64,000 bases of DNA from positions 1 through 64,000 of the forward strand of contig NZ_MWPQ01000040.1 of assembly GCF_002028545.1 (NCBI RefSeq), written 5' to 3'. Origin of the DNA: Nitrobacter vulgaris. GTDB taxonomy: Bacteria > Pseudomonadota > Alphaproteobacteria > Rhizobiales > Xanthobacteraceae. The notes under the pieces were generated by a model. The model made no database searches. It worked only from the letters and a program-made list of their open reading frames with translations, and had not been told where the DNA came from. Shown piece by piece: positions 1 to 7,418 of this stretch. The stretch's first letter is position 1. Each line of letters opens with the position of its first letter. The translations under genes and the position numbers were made by a program.

Positions 1-99
1 CTTTAGCAGCCAGCGAGGCACGCGCCCTGGGCGACATCATGTCGGAATCTATGGGCGGCATCATCTCGGAATGCCCGGGCGACTTCATCGGAATCCGCA
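1..99. mobile_element. End of an IS21-like insertion sequence (partial)
   Basis: Three direct repeats of about 20 bases with a 24-base period lie at 29-48, 53-72 and 77-94, each of the form gggcgRcWtcatNtcggaat (the third is shorter by two). Multiple internal terminal repeats that bind the transposase are a known trait of IS21-family ends, and a terminus ...CA fits at 98-99. The transposase genes would lie left of the window, so family and strand are inferred from the repeat pattern only. Confidence 0.55.
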
Positions 100-214
100 A
101 CTGACGGCGGACGATCACGAAATATTGCATCCTTATTTCACGACGCTTTACGCCTAGACATCTTTAGGTTGCCTACGCTATATTTATATGGAAATAACGT
201 GTGGAGCATCACAA

Positions 215-385
215 ATGTCCGACAATGCTTCCAAGTCTATCACTCCGACAACCGTCGCTTGTGCTCTCAAAAAGATTTGTCGGCTTTCGCAGGAATTGGA
301 ACGACATCCAAAGCTAAAGGTAATCTGGCAGACCGATAACGCTATAAAGTGGGTCAATTCACCGGAGTTGCAGCGGCCAAAGTAA
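215..385 (+). CDS. Small hypothetical protein (56 aa)
   Basis: I do not recognise this gene. The start at 215 is preferred over an in-frame ATG at 188 because a GGAG lies nine bases upstream of it. The product is soluble, has a basic middle (KKICRLSQELERHPKLK) predicted to be helical, and has two cysteines. It begins about 115 bases beyond the IS21-like end, so it may belong to the mobile element's neighbourhood. No domain can be assigned, and the call rests on the ribosome site and a plausible composition. Confidence 0.4.
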   Translation: MSDNASKSITPTTVACALKKICRLSQELERHPKLKVIWQTDNAIKWVNSPELQRPK

Positions 386-459
386 CGGGCCGCAACCCGC
401 TCGGATCAATCCGGATCAAGGCGCGGCGCGGGATGATCTGCTCAAGCCTCAGCACATGT

Positions 460-783
460 CTATTCGACGGCACCTGAATCGCTAAATTCAGTGCCGTTGC
501 CCGCCAGAAGCTCTTTCAACTGGCTGCGCATCTGTTCTGCCTTGTCATGCGTAAGAGTAGCTATCGCTGTCTTATCGACCGCGATGACGATTTGCACGCC
601 TACGTTCACGCATGAAATTCGGCCGGACGCGTCATTGACGCTTGTAAGCGCATTGCCCAATGCGGCTTCTAATCCCTCAGCTTCGACTAAGCCCAGTGTG
701 AGCGGATCACCGCCGTCGACCGTAAGATCAACCGCCACATCCCCTTCGGATGGCCTCTTGGCTACAAGTGTCCAACTGCTCAT
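460..783 (-). CDS. Hypothetical protein (107 aa), second gene of a pair
   Basis: Not recognised. The start has an AGGAAG sequence about eight bases upstream. The protein is acidic and soluble, with alternating strand-like stretches (VAVDLTVDGGDPLTLGL, VNVGVQIVIAVDK) and an amphipathic helix near residues 78-92, which suggests a small alpha/beta fold. It follows the gene at 802-990 by 18 bases on the same strand, so the two are probably one transcription unit. An overlapping plus-strand frame at 491-916 is taken to be its shadow. Confidence 0.55.
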   Translation of the reverse strand: MSSWTLVAKRPSEGDVAVDLTVDGGDPLTLGLVEAEGLEAALGNALTSVNDASGRISCVNVGVQIVIAVDKTAIATLTHDKAEQMRSQLKELLAGNGTEFSDSGAVE

Positions 784-801
784 TTGGCCATTCTTCCTCT
801 G

Positions 802-990
802 CTATTTCCCGAATGCTTTTAGGCCAGATGATGTCCAGTTTTCGCCCAAGGCCAGCTTGATCCCGTCTTTGGTCACGCACCCGACGAATGGGCACGGTTC
901 ATTGGCTTTGGATTGATTCAAAGCTGCTTCCCCGCCCTCTTCCTTCTGAGCAGCGTTCAGCCTTTGCTTCAATTCGACGGCTCTGCCCAT
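802..990 (-). CDS. Hypothetical protein (62 aa), first gene of a pair
   Basis: Not recognised. An AAGG lies about five bases before the ATG. The first 30 residues are a charged, probably helical segment (VELKQRLNAAQKEEGGEAAL); the rest carries two cysteines (PCPFVGC) and ends in a glycine/lysine-rich tail. It is the upstream member of a two-gene unit with the 107-residue protein that follows. Function unknown. Confidence 0.5.
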   Translation of the reverse strand: MGRAVELKQRLNAAQKEEGGEAALNQSKANEPCPFVGCVTKDGIKLALGENWTSSGLKAFGK

Positions 991-1135
991 CGTTGCCTTG
1001 AAACGTCGGGAGCTTCAAACCCGAACCGGGTCAAAGTTACGGAAACTGCCCCGGAGAACTGTTATGGATTGTAACTTTTTGCTATTCGAAAGTCGTCGTA
1101 AATTATTGATTTATTTTGATAAATATCAAACAAAA

Positions 1136-1212
1136 TGGTCGGGGCAGCTGGATTCGAACCAACGACCTGCAGTACCCAAAACTGCCGCGCTACCAGGCTG
1201 CGCTATACCCCG
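1136..1212 (-). tRNA. tRNA-Pro (anticodon UGG), CCA encoded
   Basis: Read on the minus strand, a seven-base acceptor stem CGGGGTA pairs with TGCCCCG (one G-T pair). The anticodon stem-loop GCAGT-TTTGGGT-ACTGC places TGG at positions 34-36, and the T-arm contains GGTTCGAATCC. Discriminator A and a genomic CCA follow (1138-1136). The gene lies downstream of the DUF192 gene on the same strand and could share its transcript. Confidence 0.95.
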
Positions 1213-1264
1213 ATCTGCTGGGAAACGATGTCGTTACATGCTTCCGGCCGGCCCAGCAAGTCGC

Positions 1265-1304
1265 TCAGAGCCTTTCCGCTATTGTCAGAGCCTTTCCGCT
1301 ATTG
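1265..1304. repeat. Perfect 20-base tandem duplication
   Basis: The unit tcagagcctttccgctattg occurs twice with no gap (1265-1284 and 1285-1304). It lies in the short interval between the 3' end of the DUF192 gene and the 5' end of tRNA-Pro, both on the minus strand. A recent slippage duplication is the simplest reading. Confidence 0.9.
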
Positions 1305-1310
1305 GCGGAA

Positions 1311-1802
1311 TCAATGGCCATTAAAGAGCGGATGCGAGACCCGGTTACCGCGCGCGATGCCGTACTTTTTCGCAGTCCCTCCGATCACCTCGAGCACAGC
1401 TTTGGCCGGGCCGCGTGAAGAGATAATTCGGGTCGATAGCGGCTCGGTGTTCTCTGCGATCCGCAGGATGCGACCACTCGGGCCGATAAAGATCATGTCG
1501 AGCGGGATGTAGGTGTTCTTCATCCACATCGTCACCTGCTGCACCGGAGAAAAATCGAACAGCATACCCTGCCCGTCCGGCAGATGCTTTCGATACATCA
1601 ATCCGGTGGCCTTCTCCTCGGGGGTTGTCGCCATCTCAACCAAGAACGTCCTTACGCCGGCTTGGGTTGCAATTTCCAGCGGCTGGAGTTCGGCTGCGTG
1701 GACGTAGGAGTCGTCCGGCGCGACCATGACAATCCAAGAGAACAGGGCGATCCATAGACCGGAGCGGAGCCACCCTAGACCGATATTCCGCAGTTGTAGC
1801 AT
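1311..1802 (-). CDS. DUF192 family exported protein
   Basis: The mature part matches the DUF192 (UPF0127) family, with MWMKNTYIPLDMIFI in the middle and the ending AVLEVIGGTAKKYGI. These are small beta-rich proteins of unknown biochemical role, often exported. The start at 1802 is chosen because it gives an N-terminus that is directly a signal peptide (hydrophobic LWIALFSWIVMVA, then cleavage after HA). The frame stays open to 1886, which would add an unlikely second hydrophobic stretch. It follows the cold-shock gene on the same strand and precedes tRNA-Pro, an order I recall from related Bradyrhizobiaceae. Confidence 0.88.
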   Translation of the reverse strand: MLQLRNIGLGWLRSGLWIALFSWIVMVAPDDSYVHAAELQPLEIATQAGVRTFLVEMATTPEEKATGLMYRKHLPDGQGMLFDFSPVQQVTMWMKNTYIPLDMIFIGPSGRILRIAENTEPLSTRIISSRGPAKAVLEVIGGTAKKYGIARGNRVSHPLFNGH

Positions 1803-1957
1803 CAGACAACCTGTCAGAACTATGATCACAATGCGTCTCGCCGCAAACCGCCGCCACCTGGAACAGCAGGCTTGTTGTGGGTGCAAAACACGATTTCCGG
1901 AAAGTCAGATCTCAAGCCATCCCCGCGCAACGCAGCTTTGGCGGTAGCTCCGCCGGA

Positions 1958-2611
1958 TCAGTGCGAGGACACGCTGGGAGCACCGGTTTCCGGCTGAACT
2001 TCCGCCGCCATCATACCCTTGCTACCCGGCCCAAACCGAACCAGAACGAACTGTCCCGGCCGAAGCTCTGTTATGCCGAAGCGCCGTAGCGTTTCCATGT
2101 GGACGAAAATATCCGGCGTTCCCTCGCCGCGCGTCAAGAACCCGAAACCGCGCAGCCGATTGAACCACTTTACCTGCGCCCTCTCTAAGCCGCTGGTAGG
2201 CGTTATGCTGACGTGGGTCCGCGGCGGCAGCATCTGCGCCGGGTGAATCGCGGTGGACTCGTCCATCGAGGTGATTCGGAACGCTTGATAGCCCCTCGCC
2301 CGCTGCACGCAGTCACAGACCAGACGGGCCCCCTCATAAGCCGTCTGATAGCCGTCTCGACGAAGCACGGTGACATGCAAGAGCACGTCCGGCCAGCCAT
2401 TATCAGGGACGATAAATCCGTAGCCTTTTGAAGCGTCAAACCATTTGATGACGCCGCTGATCTCGACGATGTTGGCGGGAGATTCCCCAAGCCCGGCGAA
2501 AGGCCCGGCACCCGACTCTCGATCTGTTGTTCCGGAAAAGTCCTTTGACCCTAAGTGATCGCTCACCGTCGGTCCCGCAAATTTCCTGGATTCAAAACCG
2601 TCCGACCCCAT
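1958..2611 (-). CDS. Cold-shock protein with two CSD domains (217 aa)
   Basis: Two complete cold-shock domains are visible. The first, about residues 50-113, has IKWFDASKGYGFI and LLHV; the second, about 143-195, has VKWFNRLRGFGFL and IFVHM. These RNP1- and RNP2-type motifs bind single-stranded RNA or DNA, so the protein is probably an RNA chaperone or transcription antiterminator. It is about three times the length of single-domain CspA, with an acidic, disordered N-terminal 45 residues. The frame is open to 2668; the start at 2611 is preferred but no strong ribosome site separates the two choices. It heads a likely unit with the DUF192 gene. Confidence 0.9.
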   Translation of the reverse strand: MGSDGFESRKFAGPTVSDHLGSKDFSGTTDRESGAGPFAGLGESPANIVEISGVIKWFDASKGYGFIVPDNGWPDVLLHVTVLRRDGYQTAYEGARLVCDCVQRARGYQAFRITSMDESTAIHPAQMLPPRTHVSITPTSGLERAQVKWFNRLRGFGFLTRGEGTPDIFVHMETLRRFGITELRPGQFVLVRFGPGSKGMMAAEVQPETGAPSVSSH

Positions 2612-2668
2612 GACGCAGGCCCCCACACATTTTACTACGGTTGTCGTCTGTTCGACGACGTTATACAC

Positions 2669-3211
2669 AACTGTATATATCCAAGCGAATCTTAGGAATC
2701 AAAAGATAACACTCTCGTTGGCGTCGCAAGACAAAAGATAAATTGACGACACCTATAAACAGACTTGCACACGCACGAATCAGTTACTCACGGGTTTTTG
2801 ATCCTCATCTGATTGCCGATCAGGTTCGGCCCTAACGAGCATCCAATCCGTTGTGGGCAGTTTTCATCTAATAAGAAGCCAGACGTTTTGCAGAAACATC
2901 GCAGGATAATTCACTGGACCGGTGCACGCGCGAATAGTTCCCTGCGCCAAGACGTTTCCAAATAGCCACAAGCTGGCCCCGTGTCCGTGATTGTTTTGAA
3001 TCTTTTTTTGGAAATTCTCCAAATTCAAGGGACGCCCAACGACAACGACCTAAATCCACACGCACGAAAAAAAACAAAAAATTATTGGCTCTAAAATGAA
3101 GCATCGCAGCAGGTCCAGCGTCATTCTATTCGCGAAGAGGCCGCGAATAGACCGCTTCGCTGCGCACCGATTAACCGTCAAGGCGACGAAATCCTGCGGT
3201 GCATCCGTTGT
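2669..3211. other. Gene-free, AT-richer interval
   Basis: About 540 bases, noticeably richer in A and T than the flanks, with runs of A near 3067-3081. A 78-codon minus-strand frame at 2868-3104 lacks a ribosome site and a recognisable product. The part next to 2611 probably holds the promoter and long leader of the cold-shock gene. I see no RNA gene or clear repeat. Confidence 0.4.
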
Positions 3212-3242
3212 CCCGGAGAGATTCCATCTCGATCTCTCCGGG
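3212..3242 (-). terminator. Strong stem-loop downstream of the Gly/Tyr-rich gene
   Basis: A perfect 11-base stem (cccggagagat / atctctccggg) with a nine-base loop starts 12 bases past the stop codon of the gene at 3255-3668. On the minus strand no T-run follows, so it is either an imperfect terminator or a 3'-end stabilising hairpin. Confidence 0.55.
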
Positions 3243-3254
3243 GGTCAACTCAGA

Positions 3255-3668
3255 TCACCAGCGTCGATGACCACCCCCATAATACCCACGGCCTCCACCA
3301 CCCCAACCGCGACCTCCATAGTACGCGCGGCCTCCGCCCCAACCACCGCGATAGCCCCAACCACGGCGATAGCCCCAACCACCGCCATAATAACCGGGTC
3401 CCCACCCGCCATAATAGGCCGGACCGCCCCAGCCCCAACCACCGCCATAGCCGGCGCCGTAAATGCCCGGTCCATAGCCATAGTATGGACCGCCGCCGTA
3501 GTAACCGTACGGTCCGTAATACGAATTCGCCATTGCGCCCGCTGCCAGAGCGCCGACGGCAAGACCGACTCCGAGGCCCGGTCCAAATCGCTGAGCCTGA
3601 GCTGGCAGCGATATAACGGCGCTGCCGAGCGTTGCCACGGTCGCAATCATGATCAACTTCTTCTTCAT
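3255..3668 (-). CDS. Secreted glycine/tyrosine-rich protein (137 aa)
   Basis: The first 25 residues form a clear Sec signal peptide (MKKKL, hydrophobic core, cleavage after AQA). Residues 45-137 are almost entirely Gly, Tyr, Trp and Arg in short repeats such as GGGYYGG and RRGWGYRGGW. A hydrophobic GLAVGALAAGAMA segment before them recalls glycine-zipper outer-membrane-associated proteins. Such low-complexity exported proteins are common in rhizobial relatives and have no settled function; envelope association is an inference. A stem-loop follows the stop codon. The gene is alone on its strand. Confidence 0.88.
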   Translation of the reverse strand: MKKKLIMIATVATLGSAVISLPAQAQRFGPGLGVGLAVGALAAGAMANSYYGPYGYYGGGPYYGYGPGIYGAGYGGGWGWGGPAYYGGWGPGYYGGGWGYRRGWGYRGGWGGGRAYYGGRGWGGGGRGYYGGGHRRW

Positions 3669-3998
3669 GTCGCTATCCTCTCACCAAAAATCGACGCAAT
3701 AACGCGCGTCTATTTGACTTGGTTCTATTTAACTTGGTTGCAATGACGTTGGACTTGGACACATCCTAATTCTCAGGAATTATGGTTTATGCCGTTTTTG
3801 CGTTAGCTAACGAGCAAGCCGCTGAAAGAGTTCCACTAACGTGGAAAAAGGGCGCTTAATTGGCGCTCCGCTCATCGGAAATTGCGCGCAAAAAGCGACC
3901 GCCCCGATCTGGTTTTGCTACGATGTATCAACAAGCAGGCACCCGCCTGCTGTCTGGACCCACCGCTCATCTCATGCGTCTTCAGGAGACAGTCACAC
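3669..3998. other. Divergent intergenic region
   Basis: 330 bases between the leftward Gly/Tyr-rich gene and the rightward gloA. It must hold both promoters. It contains the near-repeat ttggttctatttaacttgg around 3719-3737, but no regulator site or RNA I can name. Confidence 0.35.
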
Positions 3999-4448
3999 AT
4001 GCGCTACCTTCACACCATGCTGCGCGTGCGCAATCTCGAGGTCGCGCTGAAGTTCTATGTCGAAGCGTTGGGACTGAAAGAAGTCCGTCGCGTCGATAAC
4101 GACAAAGGCAGATTCACGTTGGTTTTCCTGTGCGCCCCCGACGACGAGGATCTGGTGAAACAGTGCAGAGGCCGCGGCGCACCGCTGGTCGAATTGACCT
4201 ACAACTGGGCCGAGGAGACGTACGGCGAGGACCGCTTTTTCGGTCACCTCGCCTATGAGGTCGACGACATCTATGCCACCTGTGAACGATTGATGAAGCT
4301 CGGGATCACCATCAATCGCCCGCCCCGCGATGGCCAGATGGCGTTCGTCCGCTCCCCAGATCTGCACTCGATCGAGCTGTTGCAAAAGGGTGATGCTCGC
4401 CCGTCGGCCGAACCGTGGAGCTCGATGCCAAACACCGGTCATTGGTGA
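3999..4448 (+). CDS. gloA: Lactoylglutathione lyase (glyoxalase I)
   Basis: Converts the hemithioacetal of methylglyoxal and glutathione to S-lactoylglutathione, the first step of methylglyoxal detoxification in the cytoplasm. The 149-residue protein carries the four metal ligands at the expected places: His5 (MRYLHTM), Glu65 (LVELTYNW), His83 (FGHLAYEV) and Glu126 (HSIELLQK). The start at 3999 is fixed by CAGGAGA ten bases upstream and by His5; the frame extends upstream to 3882 but that extension is unlike the family. Length and motifs match the GloA type that usually uses nickel. Confidence 0.96.
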   Translation: MRYLHTMLRVRNLEVALKFYVEALGLKEVRRVDNDKGRFTLVFLCAPDDEDLVKQCRGRGAPLVELTYNWAEETYGEDRFFGHLAYEVDDIYATCERLMKLGITINRPPRDGQMAFVRSPDLHSIELLQKGDARPSAEPWSSMPNTGHW

Positions 4449-4615
4449 GAAGTTCAGAGCGGCGCTACTGTGCCTGATCGTGCTTTCGCGCGATTGCAAC
4501 GAAACATCACCGCGCGACCTCGTACAGCCCTTACTGTTCGGCCCTGTAGCAGGCGGGAACGATCGTGCGCAGTTCACGTTCTCCTTAACGTATATGACAT
4601 TCAAGGAGACGGCGG

Positions 4616-4696
4616 ATGGGAAAGGGACTTTTGCTCTGGCTGATTGGCGTACCGATACCGGTGATACTTCTGCTGTGGCTATTCTTCGGTAGCTGA
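4616..4696 (+). CDS. 26-residue hydrophobic membrane microprotein
   Basis: An ATG at 4616 follows AAGGAG (4603-4608) by seven bases and opens a 26-codon frame ending in TGA at 4694. The product begins MGKGLLLWLIGVPIP and continues as an unbroken hydrophobic stretch ending LFFGS, which is a single membrane segment with a proline kink. A strong intrinsic terminator follows 26 bases after the stop codon. Ribosome site, hydrophobic bias and terminator together make a real gene likely; I recall similar very short proteins in related bacteria but cannot name a function. It could be cotranscribed with gloA, 167 bases upstream. Confidence 0.7.
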   Translation: MGKGLLLWLIGVPIPVILLLWLFFGS

Positions 4697-4722
4697 ACGC
4701 GCACGCCAGACCTTCGTTGAAG

Positions 4723-4747
4723 GCCTCGCTTTAGCGAGGCTTTTTTT
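4723..4747 (+). terminator. Intrinsic terminator
   Basis: An eight-base perfect stem (gcctcgct / agcgaggc) around a TT turn is followed directly by seven T (4741-4747). It closes the microprotein gene and possibly the gloA unit. Confidence 0.9.
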
Positions 4748-5296
4748 ACCGTACGCCGGGACGTTGCGACTACGAATGCGCTTCGCAACGGCGCATCCGT
4801 TCGACGCAGCACCAGCACCATATGGATGCCAATCCTGCTGCCGCTGACATATGCGCAACTTGACGATCCCTCAGATCCAGATAACCCCTGTGCGTATCCT
4901 CGGCACGCTTTTCGCGCGCGGATGGTCTCGACTTCTTGATCGGCTATCTCCGTTGGTGATGAGCGAACCGCGCCCCTGCGCCCACGTGGAAAAGCCAATG
5001 ACCGACACCCCTGCCCATTATTTTGGATGCTCCATTGGACGGGTAGCTCGTGTTGGACGGGTAGGTTCGTGTGGGGCTCGCCTTTCAGTCGAAGTGGGAC
5101 CCGGCGCAACCCGGTCCCCACGGTGGAGATGCTTGCTCCTCCGGGAAAACGCCACTATACGTTTCGCGACTGCAGCCGGTCGGTTCATGTCGGCCGGAAA
5201 CTCCGTCTGATCAGATCAATATAGGATATTGATTTGACGGTAGGATCGCAGCGGATTGAGACTGAAACGACGTGCGATTTGCCGCCGAAAAGTTCA
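4748..5296. other. Gene-free interval with a short imperfect tandem repeat
   Basis: About 550 bases before tRNA-Glu. At 5035-5052 and 5053-5071 an 18/19-base unit beginning ttggacgggtag is repeated in tandem. Open frames here lack ribosome sites and recognisable products. The tRNA promoter should lie in the last 100 bases. Confidence 0.35.
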
Positions 5297-5371
5297 GCTC
5301 CCTTCGTCTATCGGTTAGGACGCCACCCTTTCACGGTGGAGAGAGCGGTTCGATTCCGCTAGGGAGCGCCA
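5297..5371 (+). tRNA. tRNA-Glu (anticodon UUC), CCA encoded
   Basis: The acceptor stem GCTCCCT pairs with AGGGAGC. The anticodon arm CCACC-CTTTCAC-GGTGG gives TTC, the T-arm is AGCGG-TTCGATT-CCGCT, and G plus CCA end the gene. The last 15 or so bases recur downstream at several places (see the repeats at 6226, 7067 and 10552), which marks this tRNA as a likely integration target. Confidence 0.95.
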
Positions 5372-5523
5372 AAGGCCATTTCTCCCCCAGCTCCTAGCGC
5401 CGGTGTCTAATCATTTCCCTCGCGGACCTTACCGGTCCCACTCAGGGCGGTGGCTTCGCGGACGGGCCACGGGGAAACTGCTCTCGCAGCCATCACGCGC
5501 TACCATTCGCGTTTGTCACCTTT
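5355..5523 (+). repeat. tRNA-Glu 3' end plus flank, copy A of a direct repeat
   Basis: From the T-arm end (tccgctagggagcgcc) through about 150 bases of flank, this stretch matches 6226-6397 with only scattered substitutions and small indels. This is the copy attached to the intact tRNA. Confidence 0.85.
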
Positions 5524-5654
5524 CGATTGCTTGAAGGGCAAATCTAAATCATACGAAGTTTCAATTGTCGGCGCGGGATGGTCATCAGGATGTACAGCCA
5601 AGCATACTTTAAACGACCATCGCTTTCACTATCGCAATAATATTCGCATTCTTA

Positions 5655-6137
5655 TTGACGCACCCGCTTCAGCTATTGCTATCGGCGTTTGACTTAAATC
5701 TTAGCGGTGCAAGCCTCCTCCTCACGAAGGGTAGCTATCTATTTTATATCGAGAACCACTTGAACGGTTACGGCACGGAGTTGGATTTCTGGCTTCTCGA
5801 AATATTTGCCTGGCTTGCGCTTGCGGTTTGCTGCGGGCGGATTGTGGCTGGACTGTTGTCACCGCAGCTAATCAAGAGCTTTGGCAGCATAGTCGAGGGA
5901 CTTCGAAAGTCCCATCGTTCATTTAGAGTATTGGTAGCGTCCAACGTGGTCATGGGCCTCGTGGGAATGATAGGCGCGTTGAACGCTAGCTCGGCGTATC
6001 ACGCTAATCTGATGCGAGCCTTGATGCTCGCGTATCCACGAGTTTACATCTGCCTAAGCGCGATAATGTTTTGCTGGGCGTCGACATTTTTCGGAGAAGG
6101 AATATTGCTTCTCCGATACGTTCTGACCAAAAAGTGA
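5655..6137 (+). CDS. Hypothetical integral membrane protein (160 aa)
   Basis: Not recognised. Hydrophobic segments lie at roughly residues 45-66 (FWLLEIFAWLALAVCCG), 93-110 (LVASNVVMGLVGMIGAL) and 130-155 (VYICLSAIMFCWASTFFGEG), so three to four membrane spans are likely. The open frame begins with TTG and no good ribosome site is visible, so the N-terminus is uncertain. Base composition is more AT-rich than the core genes. It sits alone between two copies of the tRNA-Glu 3'-end repeat, as expected for cargo of an integrated element. Confidence 0.6.
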   Translation: MTHPLQLLLSAFDLNLSGASLLLTKGSYLFYIENHLNGYGTELDFWLLEIFAWLALAVCCGRIVAGLLSPQLIKSFGSIVEGLRKSHRSFRVLVASNVVMGLVGMIGALNASSAYHANLMRALMLAYPRVYICLSAIMFCWASTFFGEGILLLRYVLTKK

Positions 6138-6237
6138 GCCACCCGTATTGGAAAGCATAAGAATCCCGTGGAACGCCTCCGGGTCTCACCTCAGGCCAAC
6201 ATCTTGAAACGGCTCAGTCGTCTAGCTCCGCTAGGGA
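6138..6237 (+). repeat. 100-base repeat ending in a tRNA-Glu 3' fragment, copy 1
   Basis: Starts one base after the stop codon of the membrane-protein gene. It runs from gccacccgtattggaaagc through gggtctcacctcaggcc to ctccgctagggag. A near-identical copy is at 6979-7078 and a diverged one at 10484-10568. Confidence 0.85.
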
Positions 6238-6397
6238 GCGCCAAAGGCCATTTCTCGCCTCAGCTCCTAGCGCCGGTGTCTAATCATTTCCCTCGCGGAC
6301 CTTACCGGTCCCACTCAAGGCGGTGGCTTTGCGGACGGGGTACGGAGAAAACTGCTCTCGCAGCCGTCACGCCCTACCATTCGCGTTTGCTACCCTT
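6226..6397 (+). repeat. tRNA-Glu 3'-end plus flank, copy B
   Basis: Repeats 5355-5523, including tccgctagggagcgcca and the flank tctaatcatttccctcgcgg. It overlaps the last 24 bases of the PRC-barrel gene on the other strand. Confidence 0.85.
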
Positions 6398-6802
6398 AAA
6401 AATAGAGCCCGCAGCCTCACCAACCTTACCAAACCAGTGCTTGTCAGCAGAAAGGACTTCCTCGTTGTAGTAGTCGTCCAGTTCTGCGTACCTGGCGTTC
6501 CAATCGAAGATGGTCTCGGTACCGTGTTTCGGAGCGCCGTGCAGCCGGTTCTCGCTGATGTCGGAACGGTAACCGCCAAGCTCGGAATCAAATCGCAGCA
6601 GCTTCCAGGGGACCGGGAAATGGTCTTTGCCGATACCGAGAAATCCACCGAAACTGAGGACAGCGTAAGCGATTTCCCCGCTGGTCTTGTCGATCATGAC
6701 ACTTTCGATTTTACCAATCTTCTTGTTCTCAGCGCCGTAGACAGCTTTCCCCGACTCTTTATCGCTGGCGGTCAGATGGCCAGTTTCGTGATCGTTACTC
6801 AT
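6374..6802 (-). CDS. PRC-barrel domain protein (142 aa)
   Basis: Residues about 20-75 (GKAVYGAENKKIGKIESV, then IAYAVLSFGGFLGIG and VPWKLLRF) match the PRC-barrel fold. That fold is known from the H subunit of photosynthetic reaction centres, from RimM, and from many small stress-linked proteins of alphaproteobacteria. Two alternative ATGs occur; the one at 6802 is chosen because AAGGAG lies seven bases upstream. A role in stress or envelope physiology is only a guess. The gene lies between two copies of the tRNA-Glu-linked repeats and its 3' end is inside repeat copy B. Confidence 0.85.
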   Translation of the reverse strand: MSNDHETGHLTASDKESGKAVYGAENKKIGKIESVMIDKTSGEIAYAVLSFGGFLGIGKDHFPVPWKLLRFDSELGGYRSDISENRLHGAPKHGTETIFDWNARYAELDDYYNEEVLSADKHWFGKVGEAAGSIFKGSKREW

Positions 6803-6978
6803 GGACATGCTCCTTTGCACAAGCATGTGCTGAGTAGACTAATCCGCCGACTGACCGTTCGTTCCCTATTTGGTCGGCCTGTCGCAGGGGTAAGGTCGCC
6901 TGCGAGTTTTTCGACGGGAAGTTTCGATAGGGTTGGTTCCCTGATGGCTAAACGGGGCGCTGCACTTGCACCCGGTCA

Positions 6979-7084
6979 GCCACGCGTATTGGAAAGCACA
7001 AGAATCCCGTGGAACGCCTCCGGGTCTCACCTCAGGCCAACGCCTTGAACGGCTCAGTCGTCTTGGTCCGCTAGGGAGCCGCCA
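6979..7084 (+). repeat. 100-base repeat ending in a tRNA-Glu 3' fragment, copy 2
   Basis: Matches 6138-6237 almost base for base (gccacgcgtattggaaagc to tccgctagggag). It ends with agccgcca at 7077-7084, which is the tRNA terminus plus CCA with one extra C. Confidence 0.85.
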
Positions 7085-7418
7085 ATGATTTCAATAGGCT
7101 AGCTCGACAAGCCCGTTTCGTCTCCAATGGATGGCCAATAAACCGCTGTGTACACTTCTCACGGCACTGGCCATTGTCGAGCTAGCGATATGCAATGGGC
7201 GTTGCCGTTTACTGGTCGTCAGCTCAGAAATCGCTCGCGTGCAATCACCGCTCGTCGCTCAAACTATTCAGATTGCGGTAGCGCAACAATTCAGGTTCGC
7301 CTTTGCGCGATCGCAAAGACAGAAAGATTTATGGGATGCAGGATCCGTCCGGAGAACCGACAGCTGAAAAGAGACGGTGTCTCGGCGCTGCAGACGATTA
7401 TCCTCAAGCTAGAGCAGT
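7085..7418. promoter_or_regulatory. Upstream region of the FNR-type gene with a possible FixK/FNR box
   Basis: No gene is supported here. At 7273-7286 the sequence TTGCGGTAGCGCAA fits the FixK2 consensus TTG(A/C)-N6-(T/G)CAA and could allow autoregulation. One loose match of this kind every 16 kb is expected by chance, so the site is weak evidence on its own. Confidence 0.35.

Noticed and set aside
3255-3668. Regular spacing of GGN/TAY codons suggested a CRISPR-like or DNA tandem array
   Set aside because: The repetition follows codons of one reading frame, with variable spacing and no spacers. No CRISPR array was seen anywhere in the window.
3096-3746. 216-codon plus-strand open frame rich in Ala, Thr, Ile and Pro
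   Set aside because: Its repeats are the complement of the Gly/Tyr codons of the exported protein on the other strand, which has a proper signal peptide.
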